Shown: one piece after another, positions 34,113 through 45,617 of the stretch | Numbering within the stretch: position 1 is the stretch's first letter | How the letters are laid out: each line of letters starts with the position of its first letter | Source: Clostridia bacterium | GTDB taxonomy: Bacteria; Bacillota; Clostridia; TANB77; CAG-508 | Assembly (NCBI GenBank): GCA_022799315.1 | Contig: JAAWOE010000002.1 | Span: 36,558 to 100,557, forward strand | Length of the DNA: 64,000 bases | Reading direction: 5' to 3' | Translations under genes and position numbers: made by a program | Notes under the pieces: generated by a model | What the model was told of the DNA's origin: nothing | Database searches by the model: none | The model's input: the letters and a program-made list of their open reading frames with translations, nothing else

Positions 34113-34820
34113 TTATTTTACTTTCATTAATTTGAAATCTAGATAGTCCGCACTTATTAAACTAAATTCTATACCTTCTATATTTCCTTCTATTGCATCC
34201 TTGTGTGAATGAGAATGTAAATGTCCATACATACATTTTTGTACTTTATATTTTTTCATTACTTCTACAAATTTTAATTCTGATTTATTTAAAATTGCAG
34301 AATTTGTAATTGGTGGATAATGCATAAATACATATATTGGTTTATCTTCTCCAAAATTTGAAATCCCCTCATTAATAGAAAGTTCTAATCTTCCCAATTC
34401 ACGATTTAGTATTTTTGCTTCTCCCTCCAAATCATTTAATGTCCACCCTCTTGTTCCTGTTAAAATAACCCCATCAAACAAATAGCTATTATTATATAAG
34501 AAATCAATTGTATTAAAATTGTTTTCTTTTAAAAACTCTCTCATCTTATTCATTGTCGTCCACCAATAATCATGGTTTCCTTTTAACAATATCTTTTTTC
34601 CTGGTAACTCATTTAAATATTTAAAATCTAAATAAGCATCTTCTAGATTCATTGCCCATGAAAAGTCTCCTGGCAATATTACTAAGTCTTCATTCGCTAC
34701 TTTTTTTAACCAGTCGTCTTTTATTTTTTGTTCATGATTTTCCCAATTGTCTCCAAAAATGTTCATTGGTTTTGGATTTTTAAACGACAAGTGTAAGTCT
34801 GCTATTACATATATGGACAT
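34113..34820 (-). CDS. metallophosphoesterase
   Basis: YVIADLHLSF..LPGDFSWAM..LLKGNHDYWW..YGHLHSHSH. Confidence 0.9.
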   Translation of the reverse strand: MSIYVIADLHLSFKNPKPMNIFGDNWENHEQKIKDDWLKKVANEDLVILPGDFSWAMNLEDAYLDFKYLNELPGKKILLKGNHDYWWTTMNKMREFLKENNFNTIDFLYNNSYLFDGVILTGTRGWTLNDLEGEAKILNRELGRLELSINEGISNFGEDKPIYVFMHYPPITNSAILNKSELKFVEVMKKYKVQKCMYGHLHSHSHKDAIEGNIEGIEFSLISADYLDFKLMKVK

Positions 34821-34857
34821 ATAAATTTCCTTTCTACTTATAATATAACTTACCTTA

Positions 34858-35005
34858 ATAATCATATTAATCTAAAAAATTCCGTTCTTCAAGGCGTTTT
34901 AGTGTAGTTGGTTTTAAAAACAAAAGATACACATTGAACTTAAGATAAAAAATAACCGTCGCCTTGCTCAGTTGGTCGAACTCGTTTTTTATATTAATAT
35001 GATTA
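34858..35005. repeat. MITE-like / structured repeat, copy 2 (different outer stem)
   Basis: core AATTCCGTTCTTCAAGGCGTTTTAGTGTAGTTGGTTTT..CGTCGCCTTGCTCAGTTGGTCGAACTCG; outer stem AATCATATTAAT/ATTAATATGATT. Confidence 0.7.
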
Positions 35006-35022
35006 TTGCGTAATGACATTTC

Positions 35023-36018
35023 TTATATTTTTAAGTTTGGAATTGCATTTAAAGATAGGTCTGCAGTATTTCCTGCTAAGTAATTATAATATCCAGCAGA
35101 CGCTATCATTGCAGCATTATCTGTACATAGTTTTAATTCTGGATAATATATTTCTACATTTTCTTCTTTTCCTAATTCTTCAAATCTTTTTCTTATGTAG
35201 TCACTTGCAGAAACTCCTCCTGCTAATGCAATTTTATTTACATCTAATTTACGTATCGCTTTTTTTGTATTAGTAATTAACATATCTGTTGCTGTTTTTT
35301 GAAAACTTGCACATAAATCCGCTTTATTGACATCTGGATTTTTGTGATGTAAGTTTAATATTGCTGTTTTTATTCCACTAAAGCTAAAATCTAAACTATC
35401 TTCAAAATATGTATGTGGCAATTCTATGTTTGGTTGTCCTTCTTTTCCAAGCTTATCTATTTTAGGTCCTCCTGGATATTGTAGTCCGATTACTCTTGCC
35501 ACTTTATCAAAAGCTTCTCCTATTGCATCATCACGTGTTTTACCTAATATTTCAAAATCTGTATAATCTTTTATATGTACTAAATGAGTATGTCCACCAG
35601 AAATTATTGTACAAAGAAATGGTGGTTTCAATTCTTTATGGGTAATATAGTTTGCAGCAATATGTCCTTGTATATGATTAACTCCTACAAGTGGTTTATT
35701 TAATGCATAACTTAGAGCTTTAGCATATGCAACTCCTACAAGTAAAGCTCCTACTAAACCTGGCCCATATGTACATGCTATTACATCTATATCTGAAAAT
35801 TCAATTCCTGCTTGTTCCAAAGCTTCTTTTGTAACACTTGAAATTGCTTCTACGTGATTTCTAGATGCGATTTCTGGTACTACCCCACCAAATCTTTTAT
35901 GTATTTCTATTTGTGAATTAATTACATTAGAAAGAACTTCTCTACCGTTTCTTACAACAGCTACAGAAGTTTCATCACAACTTGATTCAATTCCTAATGT
36001 AATAATATCTTTCTTCAT
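35023..36018 (-). CDS. tsaD: tRNA N6-adenosine threonylcarbamoyltransferase TsaD
   Basis: [50 protein letters not shown]. Confidence 0.98.
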   Translation of the reverse strand: MKKDIITLGIESSCDETSVAVVRNGREVLSNVINSQIEIHKRFGGVVPEIASRNHVEAISSVTKEALEQAGIEFSDIDVIACTYGPGLVGALLVGVAYAKALSYALNKPLVGVNHIQGHIAANYITHKELKPPFLCTIISGGHTHLVHIKDYTDFEILGKTRDDAIGEAFDKVARVIGLQYPGGPKIDKLGKEGQPNIELPHTYFEDSLDFSFSGIKTAILNLHHKNPDVNKADLCASFQKTATDMLITNTKKAIRKLDVNKIALAGGVSASDYIRKRFEELGKEENVEIYYPELKLCTDNAAMIASAGYYNYLAGNTADLSLNAIPNLKI

Positions 36019-36124
36019 TTTTTATCTTCCTCTTTTACTCTTATTTTGCATATATTTTCTACAAAAGTGGACGAGCAATGCTCGCCCCTACATATTTTGT
36101 AGGATAATATATATTTTTATAATT

Positions 36125-36856
36125 TTACATTCCAAATAGCATTCCTACAAGTCTTATTAATCCTGTAGAGATAAATTCTATAATTGGAGATATGATTTTG
36201 CCCGCAAGTCCTGTAATCCATAATACAAGAAATATTATATAAAATACTCTTTCATATCTGTCTAACCATTCTTTTACATTGTAAGACATAAAGTTTCTAA
36301 ATATTTTACTTCCGTCTAATGGTGGAAGTGGTATAAGATTAAATACTCCTAATCCTACATTTACGATTATCGCAGAACTTATCATTGTTATAACAATTGC
36401 TCCCCATTGTGTTAGCATAATACCTGGTACAAATTTTAATGTAGCAAAATATATTATTGTAAATACTAATGCTAAAACAAAATTCATAACTGGTCCTGCG
36501 ACAGATACAATTGCTTCTCCTGCTGACATAGAGTACTTTCTATCAAAATTTCTAGGATTAATTTGAACTGGCTTTCCCCATCCAATATGTGCAAATATAA
36601 GTAGTACAAATCCAATAGGATCCATATGACTTAATGGATTTAAGTTTAGTCTTCCTTGCATTCTTGGTGTATCATCACCTAGTTTATATGCTGCATAGGC
36701 ATGTGCAAATTCGTGAAATGTAATTGCCACAATAACTCCTGGTAATGTTAGAAGTAAACTTAGTAAATAGTTACCTGACATCCCTCTAAGACTCATTATA
36801 ACCATAATAGCTAATATAACATATATAAACCTTTTATCAAATTCAAAATTAAACAT
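36125..36856 (-). CDS. site-2 protease family (M50) membrane protease
   Basis: TFHEFAHAYAAYKLGDDTPRMQGRLNLNPLSHMDPIG; NLIPLPPLDGSK. Confidence 0.92.
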   Translation of the reverse strand: MFNFEFDKRFIYVILAIMVIMSLRGMSGNYLLSLLLTLPGVIVAITFHEFAHAYAAYKLGDDTPRMQGRLNLNPLSHMDPIGFVLLIFAHIGWGKPVQINPRNFDRKYSMSAGEAIVSVAGPVMNFVLALVFTIIYFATLKFVPGIMLTQWGAIVITMISSAIIVNVGLGVFNLIPLPPLDGSKIFRNFMSYNVKEWLDRYERVFYIIFLVLWITGLAGKIISPIIEFISTGLIRLVGMLFGM

Positions 36857-36895
36857 TCATATTCTCCTTTAAAATAGATTTTCATATTTTATAGT

Positions 36896-37501
36896 CTACA
36901 ACTCATCTGTTTTGAATGATACATAGCCTTCATATAAATAGCTATTGTCTATACCTTTCATATACATTTCTCTATCATCTACCTTATCTGTCAAGCTTTT
37001 CTTTAATAATTCTTTAATTTCTGTATCTTTTATAGGGCTACGTTCCATTGCAAGTAGGTAATCTGTTTTATCAACTTTACTCCAATCAACTACTAAATTT
37101 AATTCTTTTTTTAAAATTAAATCAAGCCAAATTCTTGTACTTCTTCCGTTCCCTTCTCTAAATGGGTGCGCAATATTCATTTCTACATATTTTTCTATCA
37201 TTTCTTCATAGGTTGATTGTGGCATTTTCTCAATATTTTTAATTGCTGCTTCAAGATAAGCAAGAGGGACAAATCTGAAATTTCCTTTTGCAATATTTAC
37301 ATTTCTTAATTCTCCTGCAAATTCATATATTTTTTCAAATAAACATTTATGAATTTTCTTTAAAGTTTCAAATGTTCCTGATTCTAATGTATCTAAATAT
37401 CCTGTTTCAAACATTTCTTTTGCACGTATTTTACTAATTCTTTCTTCTTCTCGTGCTAGTTCTGCTGGATCAGTAATATTTAATTTATTTTCTAAAATCA
37501 T
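36896..37501 (-). CDS. Fic/DOC family protein
   Basis: HPFREGNGRSTRIWLDLIL Fic motif. Confidence 0.92.
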   Translation of the reverse strand: MILENKLNITDPAELAREEERISKIRAKEMFETGYLDTLESGTFETLKKIHKCLFEKIYEFAGELRNVNIAKGNFRFVPLAYLEAAIKNIEKMPQSTYEEMIEKYVEMNIAHPFREGNGRSTRIWLDLILKKELNLVVDWSKVDKTDYLLAMERSPIKDTEIKELLKKSLTDKVDDREMYMKGIDNSYLYEGYVSFKTDEL

Positions 37502-37686
37502 TTTTGCCTCCTCAAGTAATATGTTTGATTTTTCTTAATTTTCACAATATAGCAGTGTTTCAAGTTTCTAAACAAATCAAAAGTGAGTATTGCTAGGCAT
37601 TAAAAATTGAAAAAGTGGAGGCATACTGTTGTATGTTGAGCATTTTTCAATTTTAATAACAACGCAAGACGAAGCTTTTCATTTGT

Positions 37687-39189
37687 TTAGTTTAATGGTT
37701 TCATAGTTGGGAATAGTAACACATCTCTAATTGATGCAGAATCTGTTAGTAGCATAATAAGTCTATCAATTCCCATTCCAAGTCCTCCTGTTGGAGGTAA
37801 TCCTATTTCTAGAGCTTGAACGAAGTCTTCATCCATCATATTTGCTTCTTCGTCTCCCGCTTCTCTTGCCTCTACTTGTTTTTTAAATCTTTCATATTGA
37901 TCAATTGGATCATTTAACTCTGAATATGCATTTCCATATTCACGTCCACCAATAAATACTTCAAATCTTTCTGTTAGACGTGGATCTGATGGTTTTCTTT
38001 TTGTTAGTGGAGAAACTTCAACTGGGTAATCACATATAAATGTTGGTTGTATTAATGTTTCTTCTACATATTCTTCAAAGAAAATGTTTATAATGTTTCC
38101 TCTTGTTTTCTTAATATCATCAACTTCTAATTTTCTTTCTTCTGCAAGTTTTACTGCTTCTTCATCAGTATTTATTTCATTAAAGTCTACTCCTGTTACT
38201 TCTTTTATTGCATCTATCATTGTAATTCTTTTCCAAGATGGTGTTAAGTCGATTTCTGTCCCTTGGTAATTAATCTTTGTTGTTCCTAACACATTTTTGG
38301 CAATTGTTGATACCATTTCTTCTGTTATATTCATCATATCATTATAGTCTTCATATGCTGCATATAATTCCATAGAAGTAAATTCTGGATTATGTTTTAG
38401 GTCCATTCCTTCATTTCTAAATAGTCTTCCTATTTCATATACTTTATCAAATCCACCAACAATTAATCTTTTTAAGTATAATTCTGGTGCAATTCTTAAG
38501 TACATATCTATATCTAAGGCATTATGATGTGTAACAAATGGTTTTGCTGTAGCTCCACCCGCAATTGTATTTAATATTGGTGTCTCTACTTCCATATATC
38601 CTTTTGAGTCTAAGAAATTTCTCATTTCTTTTATTATTCTACTTCTTAATTCAAAAGTTTTCTTTACTTCAGGATTTACTATAAGATCAGTATATCTTTG
38701 TCTATATCTTAAATCTGGGTCTTTTAAACCATGGAATTTTTCTGGTAATGGTCTTAAAGATTTTGAAAGTAGTACAACACTTTTAGCATGTACTGAAATT
38801 TCTTCTGTTCTTGTTTTAAACACAAAACCAGTAATACCTATAATATCTCCTATATCATAAGTTTTAAATGCTTTATAACTTTCTTCCCCTAAATCATTTA
38901 TACTAATATAACTTTGGATTTTTTCATCGCAATCTTGAATAGTACAAAAAGATGCTTTTCCCATTATTCTTTTTGCTATAATTCTTCCTGCTACTGTTAC
39001 ATCTGTATTTTCTAACGCATCATAGTTTGCTTTTACTTCTCCTGCTGTATGTGTTCTATTATATTTTGTTATTTCAAATGGATTTTTTCCATTTTCTTGT
39101 AACTCCTTTAATTTATCTCTTCTTATTTGGATAAGATGGTTTACATCAATTTCTTGTTCTTCATTCTTGTTATTTTCATTTTCACTCAT
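37687..39189 (-). CDS. lysS: lysine--tRNA ligase (class II)
   Basis: [69 protein letters not shown]. Confidence 0.98.
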   Translation of the reverse strand: MSENENNKNEEQEIDVNHLIQIRRDKLKELQENGKNPFEITKYNRTHTAGEVKANYDALENTDVTVAGRIIAKRIMGKASFCTIQDCDEKIQSYISINDLGEESYKAFKTYDIGDIIGITGFVFKTRTEEISVHAKSVVLLSKSLRPLPEKFHGLKDPDLRYRQRYTDLIVNPEVKKTFELRSRIIKEMRNFLDSKGYMEVETPILNTIAGGATAKPFVTHHNALDIDMYLRIAPELYLKRLIVGGFDKVYEIGRLFRNEGMDLKHNPEFTSMELYAAYEDYNDMMNITEEMVSTIAKNVLGTTKINYQGTEIDLTPSWKRITMIDAIKEVTGVDFNEINTDEEAVKLAEERKLEVDDIKKTRGNIINIFFEEYVEETLIQPTFICDYPVEVSPLTKRKPSDPRLTERFEVFIGGREYGNAYSELNDPIDQYERFKKQVEAREAGDEEANMMDEDFVQALEIGLPPTGGLGMGIDRLIMLLTDSASIRDVLLFPTMKPLN

Positions 39190-39385
39190 TGTTTATTTAC
39201 CTACCTTTTTTGTATTATATGATATATTATTATACCTTAGAATTGCTAGAATGTAAACCTTATTGAGTAAAATTTAGATTGTTATTTTATTCATTCAATA
39301 GTTTTTTATAAAATTACTCATTTTCTCATAATATTTTTTACATACATCGAAAAAATGGCTCCGAAAAGCCATTTCCTCTATGCAG

Positions 39386-39637
39386 TTATTTTTCATTAAA
39401 CGATATTGCTTTCATATACAATACCACGCCTGTTACTAACACTACTAATAGAGCTCCAAACCCCACAAAAACGCCAATGTAAAATCTTGGCATAATCGTA
39501 TTGTCTGTCACATTCAGCTCACATATGTTTTTATATTTTGTAAAAACATATACAAGAGAAAATATTATCTCTATGAGTAGCATTATCAAGAAATACTTTG
39601 CAATCTTCTTTTTCTGGTTAACATTTTCCTTTTTCAT
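39386..39637 (-). CDS. hypothetical two-TM protein
   Basis: ORF with two hydrophobic helices; RBS GGAGAT. Confidence 0.45.
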   Translation of the reverse strand: MKKENVNQKKKIAKYFLIMLLIEIIFSLVYVFTKYKNICELNVTDNTIMPRFYIGVFVGFGALLVVLVTGVVLYMKAISFNEK

Positions 39638-39755
39638 GCTTTATCTCCTTTCTTCATACAGAAGAGTTGTAAATTTAATTTATGAAAAACTTAAGAACTG
39701 CAAACTTAAGTGTACTAAGGATTTAAACATTAATCTATATTTATTATACCATTTT

Positions 39756-41378
39756 TTAGCTATTTCGTAAAGCTTTTGCATGTTCTAAGGCAAGCCCCGT
39801 AATATTTCCACTTGTAATTCTTGCAATTTCTTGTATAGTTCCTTCTTCATCTAATAGTTTAACTTTTGTCTTTGTTTCATTGTTTGTAACTTCTTTATAA
39901 ATATAATAATTATAGTCACCTTTTGCTGCAATTTGCGCTAAGTGAGTAACAGATAAAACTTGATGAGTTTTAGCTATTTGTTTCATTTTTATTGCTACAC
40001 TACCTGCAGCTACACCGCTAATTCCTGTATCTATTTCATCAAAAACTAAAACTGGAACTTTGTCTACATCTGCAAGTACATTTTTTATTGCAAGCATTAT
40101 TCTAGACATTTCTCCACCTGATGCTATTTTTATAAGTGGTTTTGCTTCTTCTCCCACATTCGTCCTAATAAAGAATTCAACTTCATCTAATCCATTTTCA
40201 TTAAATTCTATATTGTTATATTCTATTTGTATTTTAAATATTGCGTTTTTCATTTCTAAATCTTGTAATTGCTTATTTATTTTTTCAGCTAATATACTTG
40301 CTTTTGTATTTCTAATTTTGTTCATTTCTAAACATAACTTTTTCATTTCTTCTTCTAGCATATTTTGTTTTTCTTTTAGTTCTTTTATATATTCATCTAA
40401 ATTCTCTATTTGATTTATCTCTTCTTGTACCCTATCTGCATAATTTAATATTTCTTCTATACTGTTTCCATATTTTCTTTTTAAGGAAAATATTATATCT
40501 AGTCTTTGTTCTACAGTTTGTCTTTGCTCTTCATCAAATTCCACATCATCTTTAAATGAGTTAATATCTCTAGATAACTCCTGTAAGTCATAATATATAC
40601 TTTTTAAATTATTTAGTTTTTCTTCATACTTTTTATCTATGCCTTCTATTTTTTCTAGTGCTCGTACAGCGTTTGCAATAGAATCTATTGCATTATCGCC
40701 TATTTCTATATCTACTTGATTCAAGTTCTCACTTATTTTTTCAGAGTTAAGTATTTTAGAACGCATTAAATCTAACTCTTCATCTTCCCCTTTTTTTAAG
40801 TTTGCATCTTTTATTTCATTTACCTGGTATTTTAATAAATCTAGCTTTCTTTGTTTTTCAATATCGTCTCCATAATTGCTTTTTAATTTACTTTTTATAT
40901 CTTTATATTCTTCATATTTTTCCAAATATTTTTGTTTTATTAAAAGTAATTCTTCTCCTGCAAAGTTATCTAAATATTCTATATGTGATGATGAATCTAG
41001 TATTGTTTGATTATCTAATTGACCATGTATATCTATAAGGTCTTTCATAAAGCTCTTTAATTCATTTACTGTAACTAATCTACCATTAATTTTGCACAAG
41101 TTTCTACCATTTGTGTATATTTCTCGTGATACTATAATATTTCCATCAATTGCCGCTTCGTTTTCTGGTAAGTATAAGCATAATTCTACAAATGAGTGGT
41201 CTTCTCCTTTTCTTATCATTTCTTTAGAAAACCTTCCACCTGCAATTATAGATAGTGATCCAATAATTAATGTTTTTCCCGCTCCTGTTTCTCCTGTTAA
41301 TACATTTAAACCATTATTTAAGTTTATACTTATATCATCAATAATACCTATGTTTTTAATATGTAAATTTGATATCAT
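39756..41378 (-). CDS. recN: DNA repair protein RecN
   Basis: MISNLHIKNIGIIDDISINLNNGLNVLTGETGAGKTLIIGSL..FDEIDTGISGVAAGSVAIKMK. Confidence 0.97.
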   Translation of the reverse strand: MISNLHIKNIGIIDDISINLNNGLNVLTGETGAGKTLIIGSLSIIAGGRFSKEMIRKGEDHSFVELCLYLPENEAAIDGNIIVSREIYTNGRNLCKINGRLVTVNELKSFMKDLIDIHGQLDNQTILDSSSHIEYLDNFAGEELLLIKQKYLEKYEEYKDIKSKLKSNYGDDIEKQRKLDLLKYQVNEIKDANLKKGEDEELDLMRSKILNSEKISENLNQVDIEIGDNAIDSIANAVRALEKIEGIDKKYEEKLNNLKSIYYDLQELSRDINSFKDDVEFDEEQRQTVEQRLDIIFSLKRKYGNSIEEILNYADRVQEEINQIENLDEYIKELKEKQNMLEEEMKKLCLEMNKIRNTKASILAEKINKQLQDLEMKNAIFKIQIEYNNIEFNENGLDEVEFFIRTNVGEEAKPLIKIASGGEMSRIMLAIKNVLADVDKVPVLVFDEIDTGISGVAAGSVAIKMKQIAKTHQVLSVTHLAQIAAKGDYNYYIYKEVTNNETKTKVKLLDEEGTIQEIARITSGNITGLALEHAKALRNS

Positions 41379-41382
41379 AGTT

Positions 41383-42201
41383 TTACTCCTTATTCTTCAA
41401 TTCTTTATGTGCTTTTTCTACAATTTGTTTTATTTGCTCTCTTTTAGAAAAAATTTCTAAGCTCTCTTTTTCATTTTTCTTTTTCAAATATAATAAATAT
41501 TCTATGTTTCCTGCCGGTCCTTTAATTGGCGAATAGTCTAAAGCTAATATTTCAAACTGTAAACTATTTGCAAACAATATGATTTTTTCTATTACTTTTT
41601 CATGTATTTTTTTATCTTTTACAACCCCATTTTTATTTATATATTCTTTCCCTGCTTCAAATTGTGGTTTTATTAATGTAACCATTTCTCCGCTATCCTT
41701 TAACAATTCGTAAGCTTTATCTATTACTTGTGTCAATGATATAAACGAAACATCTATTGATATAAAGTCCAATTTTCCAAATTCTTCTGTTTCTATTTGC
41801 CTTATATTTGTTCCTTCTAAATTAATTACTCTATTATCTTTTTTTAGACTCTCACTTAATTGGTCATGTCCAACATCTACTGCATATACTTTACTTGCTC
41901 CATTTTGTAACATACAATCTGTAAAGCCACCTGTTGAAGCGCCAATATCCATACAAACTTTATCTTTCAATTTTATATCAAATGAACTTATTGCTTTTGC
42001 AAGTTTTAGTCCTCCACGGCTAACAAATGGAAGTACATCCCCTTTTACTTCAATACTTGCTTCTTCATCTATCATTTTACTTGGTTTTTGAACTAATTTA
42101 TCATCTACGTAAATACAATCATTTTCAATTGCATATTTTGCTTTTTGTCTTGTTTCAAAATATCCTTTTCTTACTAATACACTATCTATTCTATCTTTCA
42201 T
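41383..42201 (-). CDS. tlyA: TlyA family rRNA methyltransferase/hemolysin
   Basis: RIDSVLVRKGYFETRQKAKYAIE..DIGASTGGFTDCMLQNGASKVYAVDVG. Confidence 0.95.
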   Translation of the reverse strand: MKDRIDSVLVRKGYFETRQKAKYAIENDCIYVDDKLVQKPSKMIDEEASIEVKGDVLPFVSRGGLKLAKAISSFDIKLKDKVCMDIGASTGGFTDCMLQNGASKVYAVDVGHDQLSESLKKDNRVINLEGTNIRQIETEEFGKLDFISIDVSFISLTQVIDKAYELLKDSGEMVTLIKPQFEAGKEYINKNGVVKDKKIHEKVIEKIILFANSLQFEILALDYSPIKGPAGNIEYLLYLKKKNEKESLEIFSKREQIKQIVEKAHKELKNKE

Positions 42202-42454
42202 TTTATTCTCCCGAAATTATAGCAAATTTTTGTTCGTATTTATTATATCGTATTTTATATTTTTGTCAAGTAAATATAAAAACTTTATTTGATAAATTGT
42301 ATCATTTTGTATAACTAATTTTATACGTTTTAATATACATATCTCTAATCACATTATTTTTATATATATTATTTGTGCTTTTGCATAATAAGACTTTTTT
42401 CGACATATATTTTCTGTTAGAATAATTTTATTACAAAAGAAAATGGGTATTAAT

Positions 42455-42616
42455 ATGAATAAGAATCAAATTGTTGGAAAGAAAGTAGGAACTATTTCTG
42501 TATCCATGTATGAAGAATCAGAAACTGGTCTTCCTCTTTTCTATGTTCAAGCAGAGAATAAACATGTATTACCAATTTCTCACACTATTGAAAATACTTT
42601 AAATAAAATAGACTAA
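42455..42616 (+). CDS. 53-aa hypothetical protein
   Basis: MNKNQIVGKKVGTISVSMYEESETGLPLFYVQAENKHVLPISHTIENTLNKID; below the ORF-track length cutoff; no other gene here. Confidence 0.45.
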   Translation: MNKNQIVGKKVGTISVSMYEESETGLPLFYVQAENKHVLPISHTIENTLNKID

Positions 42617-42654
42617 GTTTTACTTAATATATGTTATATTATATTTCAATAAAG

Positions 42655-42770
42655 TGAAAAATGAAGAGTGAAAAGTACAAAACTTGCCTTTAAGGATTTA
42701 CCTTAAACCAATTTATATACTTTTCACTCTTCACTTTTATCTCTTAACTCTTGCCTTAAGGCAAGTTTTG
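42655..42770. repeat. second copy of GTGAAAAGTACAAAACTTGCC...CTTGCCTTAAGGCAAGTTTT repeat
   Basis: matches 12140-12257. Confidence 0.65.
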
Positions 42771-42819
42771 TTGGTGAACTAAACCGTTTAACAAACGTAA
42801 AGTTCGTTTTTGGAACGTT

Positions 42820-42895
42820 TTGGTGACCCGTACGGGAATCGAACCCATGATTCAGCCTTGAGAGGGCTGCGTCTTAACCGCTTGACCAACGGGCC
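42820..42895 (-). tRNA. tRNA-Glu (anticodon CTC)
   Basis: cloverleaf GGCCCGTTGGTCAAGCGGTTAAGACGCAGCCCTCTCAAGGCTGAATCATGGGTTCGATTCCCGTACGGGTCACCA. Confidence 0.9.
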
Positions 42896-42951
42896 ATTTT
42901 TATCACTAACATAGAATAACACTTTTTTTGATTTCTGTCAAATGTTTAACC

Positions 42952-43356
42952 CTAGCTTAAACATTTTTTCAAAATTTCCTCTAACCTATTGTCTTGCTTT
43001 GTTAAATATAAATACCCAATTAGTCCTTCAAACGCAGTAGCATACATATACTCTGTCACATTTGAATTTTTAGGCAAATGATGGGTTCCTGTATTTCTTG
43101 TTCTTCTTACAATGTCTTGTTCTTCTTCAGTCAAATTTCCCATTAATTCCTTTAGTTTATTTGCTTGAGCTGCAGCCTTAACATACTTTATAGATTCTAT
43201 ATGAAGTTTATGTGGATTTAGTTTTGTTGTATCCACTAAATGTGTTCTAATATATAACTCATATACAGCATCTCCTACATATGCCCATACAAGCGGAGAC
43301 ATTAAATTTACTTCTTTTTGGTTTTTTGTAATTAGTTCATCTATTTTTTCGTTCAA
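42952..43356 (-). CDS. mrnC: Mini-ribonuclease 3
   Basis: SPLVWAYVGDAVYELYIRTHLV..VRRTRNTGTHHLPKNSNVTEYMYATAFEGLIGYLYL. Confidence 0.93.
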   Translation of the reverse strand: MNEKIDELITKNQKEVNLMSPLVWAYVGDAVYELYIRTHLVDTTKLNPHKLHIESIKYVKAAAQANKLKELMGNLTEEEQDIVRRTRNTGTHHLPKNSNVTEYMYATAFEGLIGYLYLTKQDNRLEEILKKCLS

Positions 43357-43366
43357 GTATTTCCTC

Positions 43367-44248
43367 CTATTTAACTTTTTCTAATGATATTCTTCCTAAC
43401 TTTCCTGTTCTAAAATCATCTAATAATATATTTGAAACCTTTTCTTCGTCCACATTTCCGCCTGAGATAATGGCTCCTCTTTTTTTACCTATTAAGTATA
43501 AAACTTCCATAATTTGCTCATTTGGATTTTGAACATTTTCCATTATGTTTTGTATTTCTACCTCTTGTAATTTATATCTTTCTAATAAGTTAGTTTTATA
43601 ATTTTGTAATAAGAATTTCAATAAGAAAAATGCAATTTCTGTTTTATCTAATATTTCATCCTTAATTGTTCCAATATATGATAAATTAAGTGCTACTTCT
43701 TCGTTATCGAATTTTGGCCATAATACCCCTGGAGTATCTAATAACTCTATATTATTTTGCAAACGTATCCATTGTTTTTGTCTTGTTACGCCTGGCTTAT
43801 TTCCAACACCTGCTGATGTTTTTTTAGATACTCTATTAATAAATGATGATTTACCTACATTTGGTATTCCTAAAATCATAACTCTAATTGGTCTTCCTAC
43901 CCTCCCTTTTAGAGCTTCTTTTTGTAAATCTTCTTTCATTATATTTTCTATTCCTCTTATTACTTCTTGTATACCATATCCAGAGTTTGCATCTGTTAAA
44001 ATTGCTTTTACTCCATCTTTTTCAAAATATGTAACCCATTTTTTATTTTCTCTTTCATCAGCCAGGTCACATTTATTTAATACAATAATCTTCTTTTTGT
44101 TTCCTACAATTTCTTTTAAATCTGGATTTTGACTTGCAATTGGTATTCTAGCATCTAAAAGTTCAATTACAACATCAATTAATTTCAAATCTTCTATTAT
44201 CTGTTTTTTGGTTTTTGCCATATGGCCTGGATACCAATTAATGTTCAT
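43367..44248 (-). CDS. rbgA: ribosome biogenesis GTPase YlqF/RbgA
   Basis: INWYPGHMAKTKKQIIEDLKLIDVVIELLDARIP..GIPNVGKSSFINR. Confidence 0.95.
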   Translation of the reverse strand: MNINWYPGHMAKTKKQIIEDLKLIDVVIELLDARIPIASQNPDLKEIVGNKKKIIVLNKCDLADERENKKWVTYFEKDGVKAILTDANSGYGIQEVIRGIENIMKEDLQKEALKGRVGRPIRVMILGIPNVGKSSFINRVSKKTSAGVGNKPGVTRQKQWIRLQNNIELLDTPGVLWPKFDNEEVALNLSYIGTIKDEILDKTEIAFFLLKFLLQNYKTNLLERYKLQEVEIQNIMENVQNPNEQIMEVLYLIGKKRGAIISGGNVDEEKVSNILLDDFRTGKLGRISLEKVK

Positions 44249-44259
44249 ATTTTCTCCTT

Positions 44260-44736
44260 TTAATAATTCCTATATTCATTTTGATCTGCTCTTGAGTCTA
44301 TATTTCTATCAAATTCTTTGTTTTTGTAAAACCAGTCTGTCTTTTTATCTACTGGATGTGCACTTCTATTTTTATCAATTAGCATATTGAAAAATACCGA
44401 TATTGGTATTACCATGCCTATAAATGATACAATAGCTCTTGTATATTGTGTTAATGTAATTATATCTCCATTTAAAATATTCATTATAGTACTATATAAG
44501 TCTATTCCAAAATATGCTCCATAAGAAATTAAATAGATTATTGCTCCCAATAATTTTCTTTTTGCAACTAACAATGCTGAAAATAATGTTACAAATAATA
44601 AAACTATTTCTATATTCATATCTATTGGAGTAAATCCAATGTCTATTCCCATGCTTGTAGTAAAAGCAACTATTAATCTAAAAGCCCAAAACATTATCAT
44701 AAAAATTAATAATAAATAACTCGCTAAACTTCTCAT
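44260..44736 (-). CDS. hypothetical multi-TM protein
   Basis: four hydrophobic segments, good start context. Confidence 0.5.
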   Translation of the reverse strand: MRSLASYLLLIFMIMFWAFRLIVAFTTSMGIDIGFTPIDMNIEIVLLFVTLFSALLVAKRKLLGAIIYLISYGAYFGIDLYSTIMNILNGDIITLTQYTRAIVSFIGMVIPISVFFNMLIDKNRSAHPVDKKTDWFYKNKEFDRNIDSRADQNEYRNY

Positions 44737-44899
44737 TTTCTTTTGTATCCTCCTTTTTCATATACCTTATTCTAACACATCTTAATTCTTTTATCAAGAT
44801 TGGTTTTTTTGTAAATAATTGTTTTTTTGCACTATATAAATATTTTTTATTGTTTTATGAAAAAATATAAATAAGAAAGTATTTTTATGGAGGAAAAAA

Positions 44900-45585
44900 G
44901 TGAATCAGATTTTGTATTCAAAAGAAAATTTAGATAAAAATTTTACAAATACACCTAAGCCAAAAAAATCATCTTTTACATTTTTTAAAATACAATTCGT
45001 TTTGTGTCTTATAGTAGTAGTTGTTGTTAGTGGCTATTTTACTTATCTCCAATTTGATAAAAAACAAAAAGAAGAATTATCTAAACAAATAGTAGATAGA
45101 TTTAGTATAACCAATTTATATAAAAACAATGAATCTAATTATTCTGCATCTAGACAATCTATAGAAAATACCTATCAAACTAATTCTTTAACTTTTTCAG
45201 TTATTGGTTTAATCGAAATCGATACTTTGGGTATTAATTATCCTATTATAAATGAATTTAGTTATGATCTTCTAAAAATTGCCCCTTGTAAATTTTTAGG
45301 GCCTGACCCAAATCAAGTACGGAAATATGTGTATTGCTGGACATAATTATAATAATTATAAATGTTTTAGCAGGTTAAAGAAATTAAATATTGGAGATAT
45401 AATTTATATTTATGATTTAGCTCGGAAATAAAGTTAGTTACGAAGTATATAAGAATTACGAAACAGACTTTAATGATGTATCTTGTACAAGCCAAGATAC
45501 AAATGGGAAAAAGGAAATAACCTTGGTTACTTGTAATAATATTAAAAACAAAAGAAGAATTGTTAAAGCATGCAAAAAAGGATAA
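44900..45585 (+). CDS. sortase with two +1 shifts at CGG (45320-45322 and 45423-45425)
   Basis: ..IIEIDTLGINYPIINEFSYDLLKIAPCKFLGPDPNQV-GNMCIAGHNYNNYKCFSRLKKLNIGDIIYIYDLA-GNKVSYEVYKNYETDFNDVSCTSQDTNGKKEITLVTCNNIKNKRRIVKACKKG*; His, Cys and Arg of the active site are recovered only with both shifts; length 3n+2. Confidence 0.9.
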
Positions 45586-45617
45586 GCCTATAAAGCCTAT
45601 CCTTCTCTTTTATTTAA

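Noticed and set aside
44900-45585. Homopolymer sequencing error as the cause of the +1 shifts
   Set aside because: The extra base is a lone C before GG, not in a homopolymer, and recurs at seven loci; an error remains possible and needs read-level checking.
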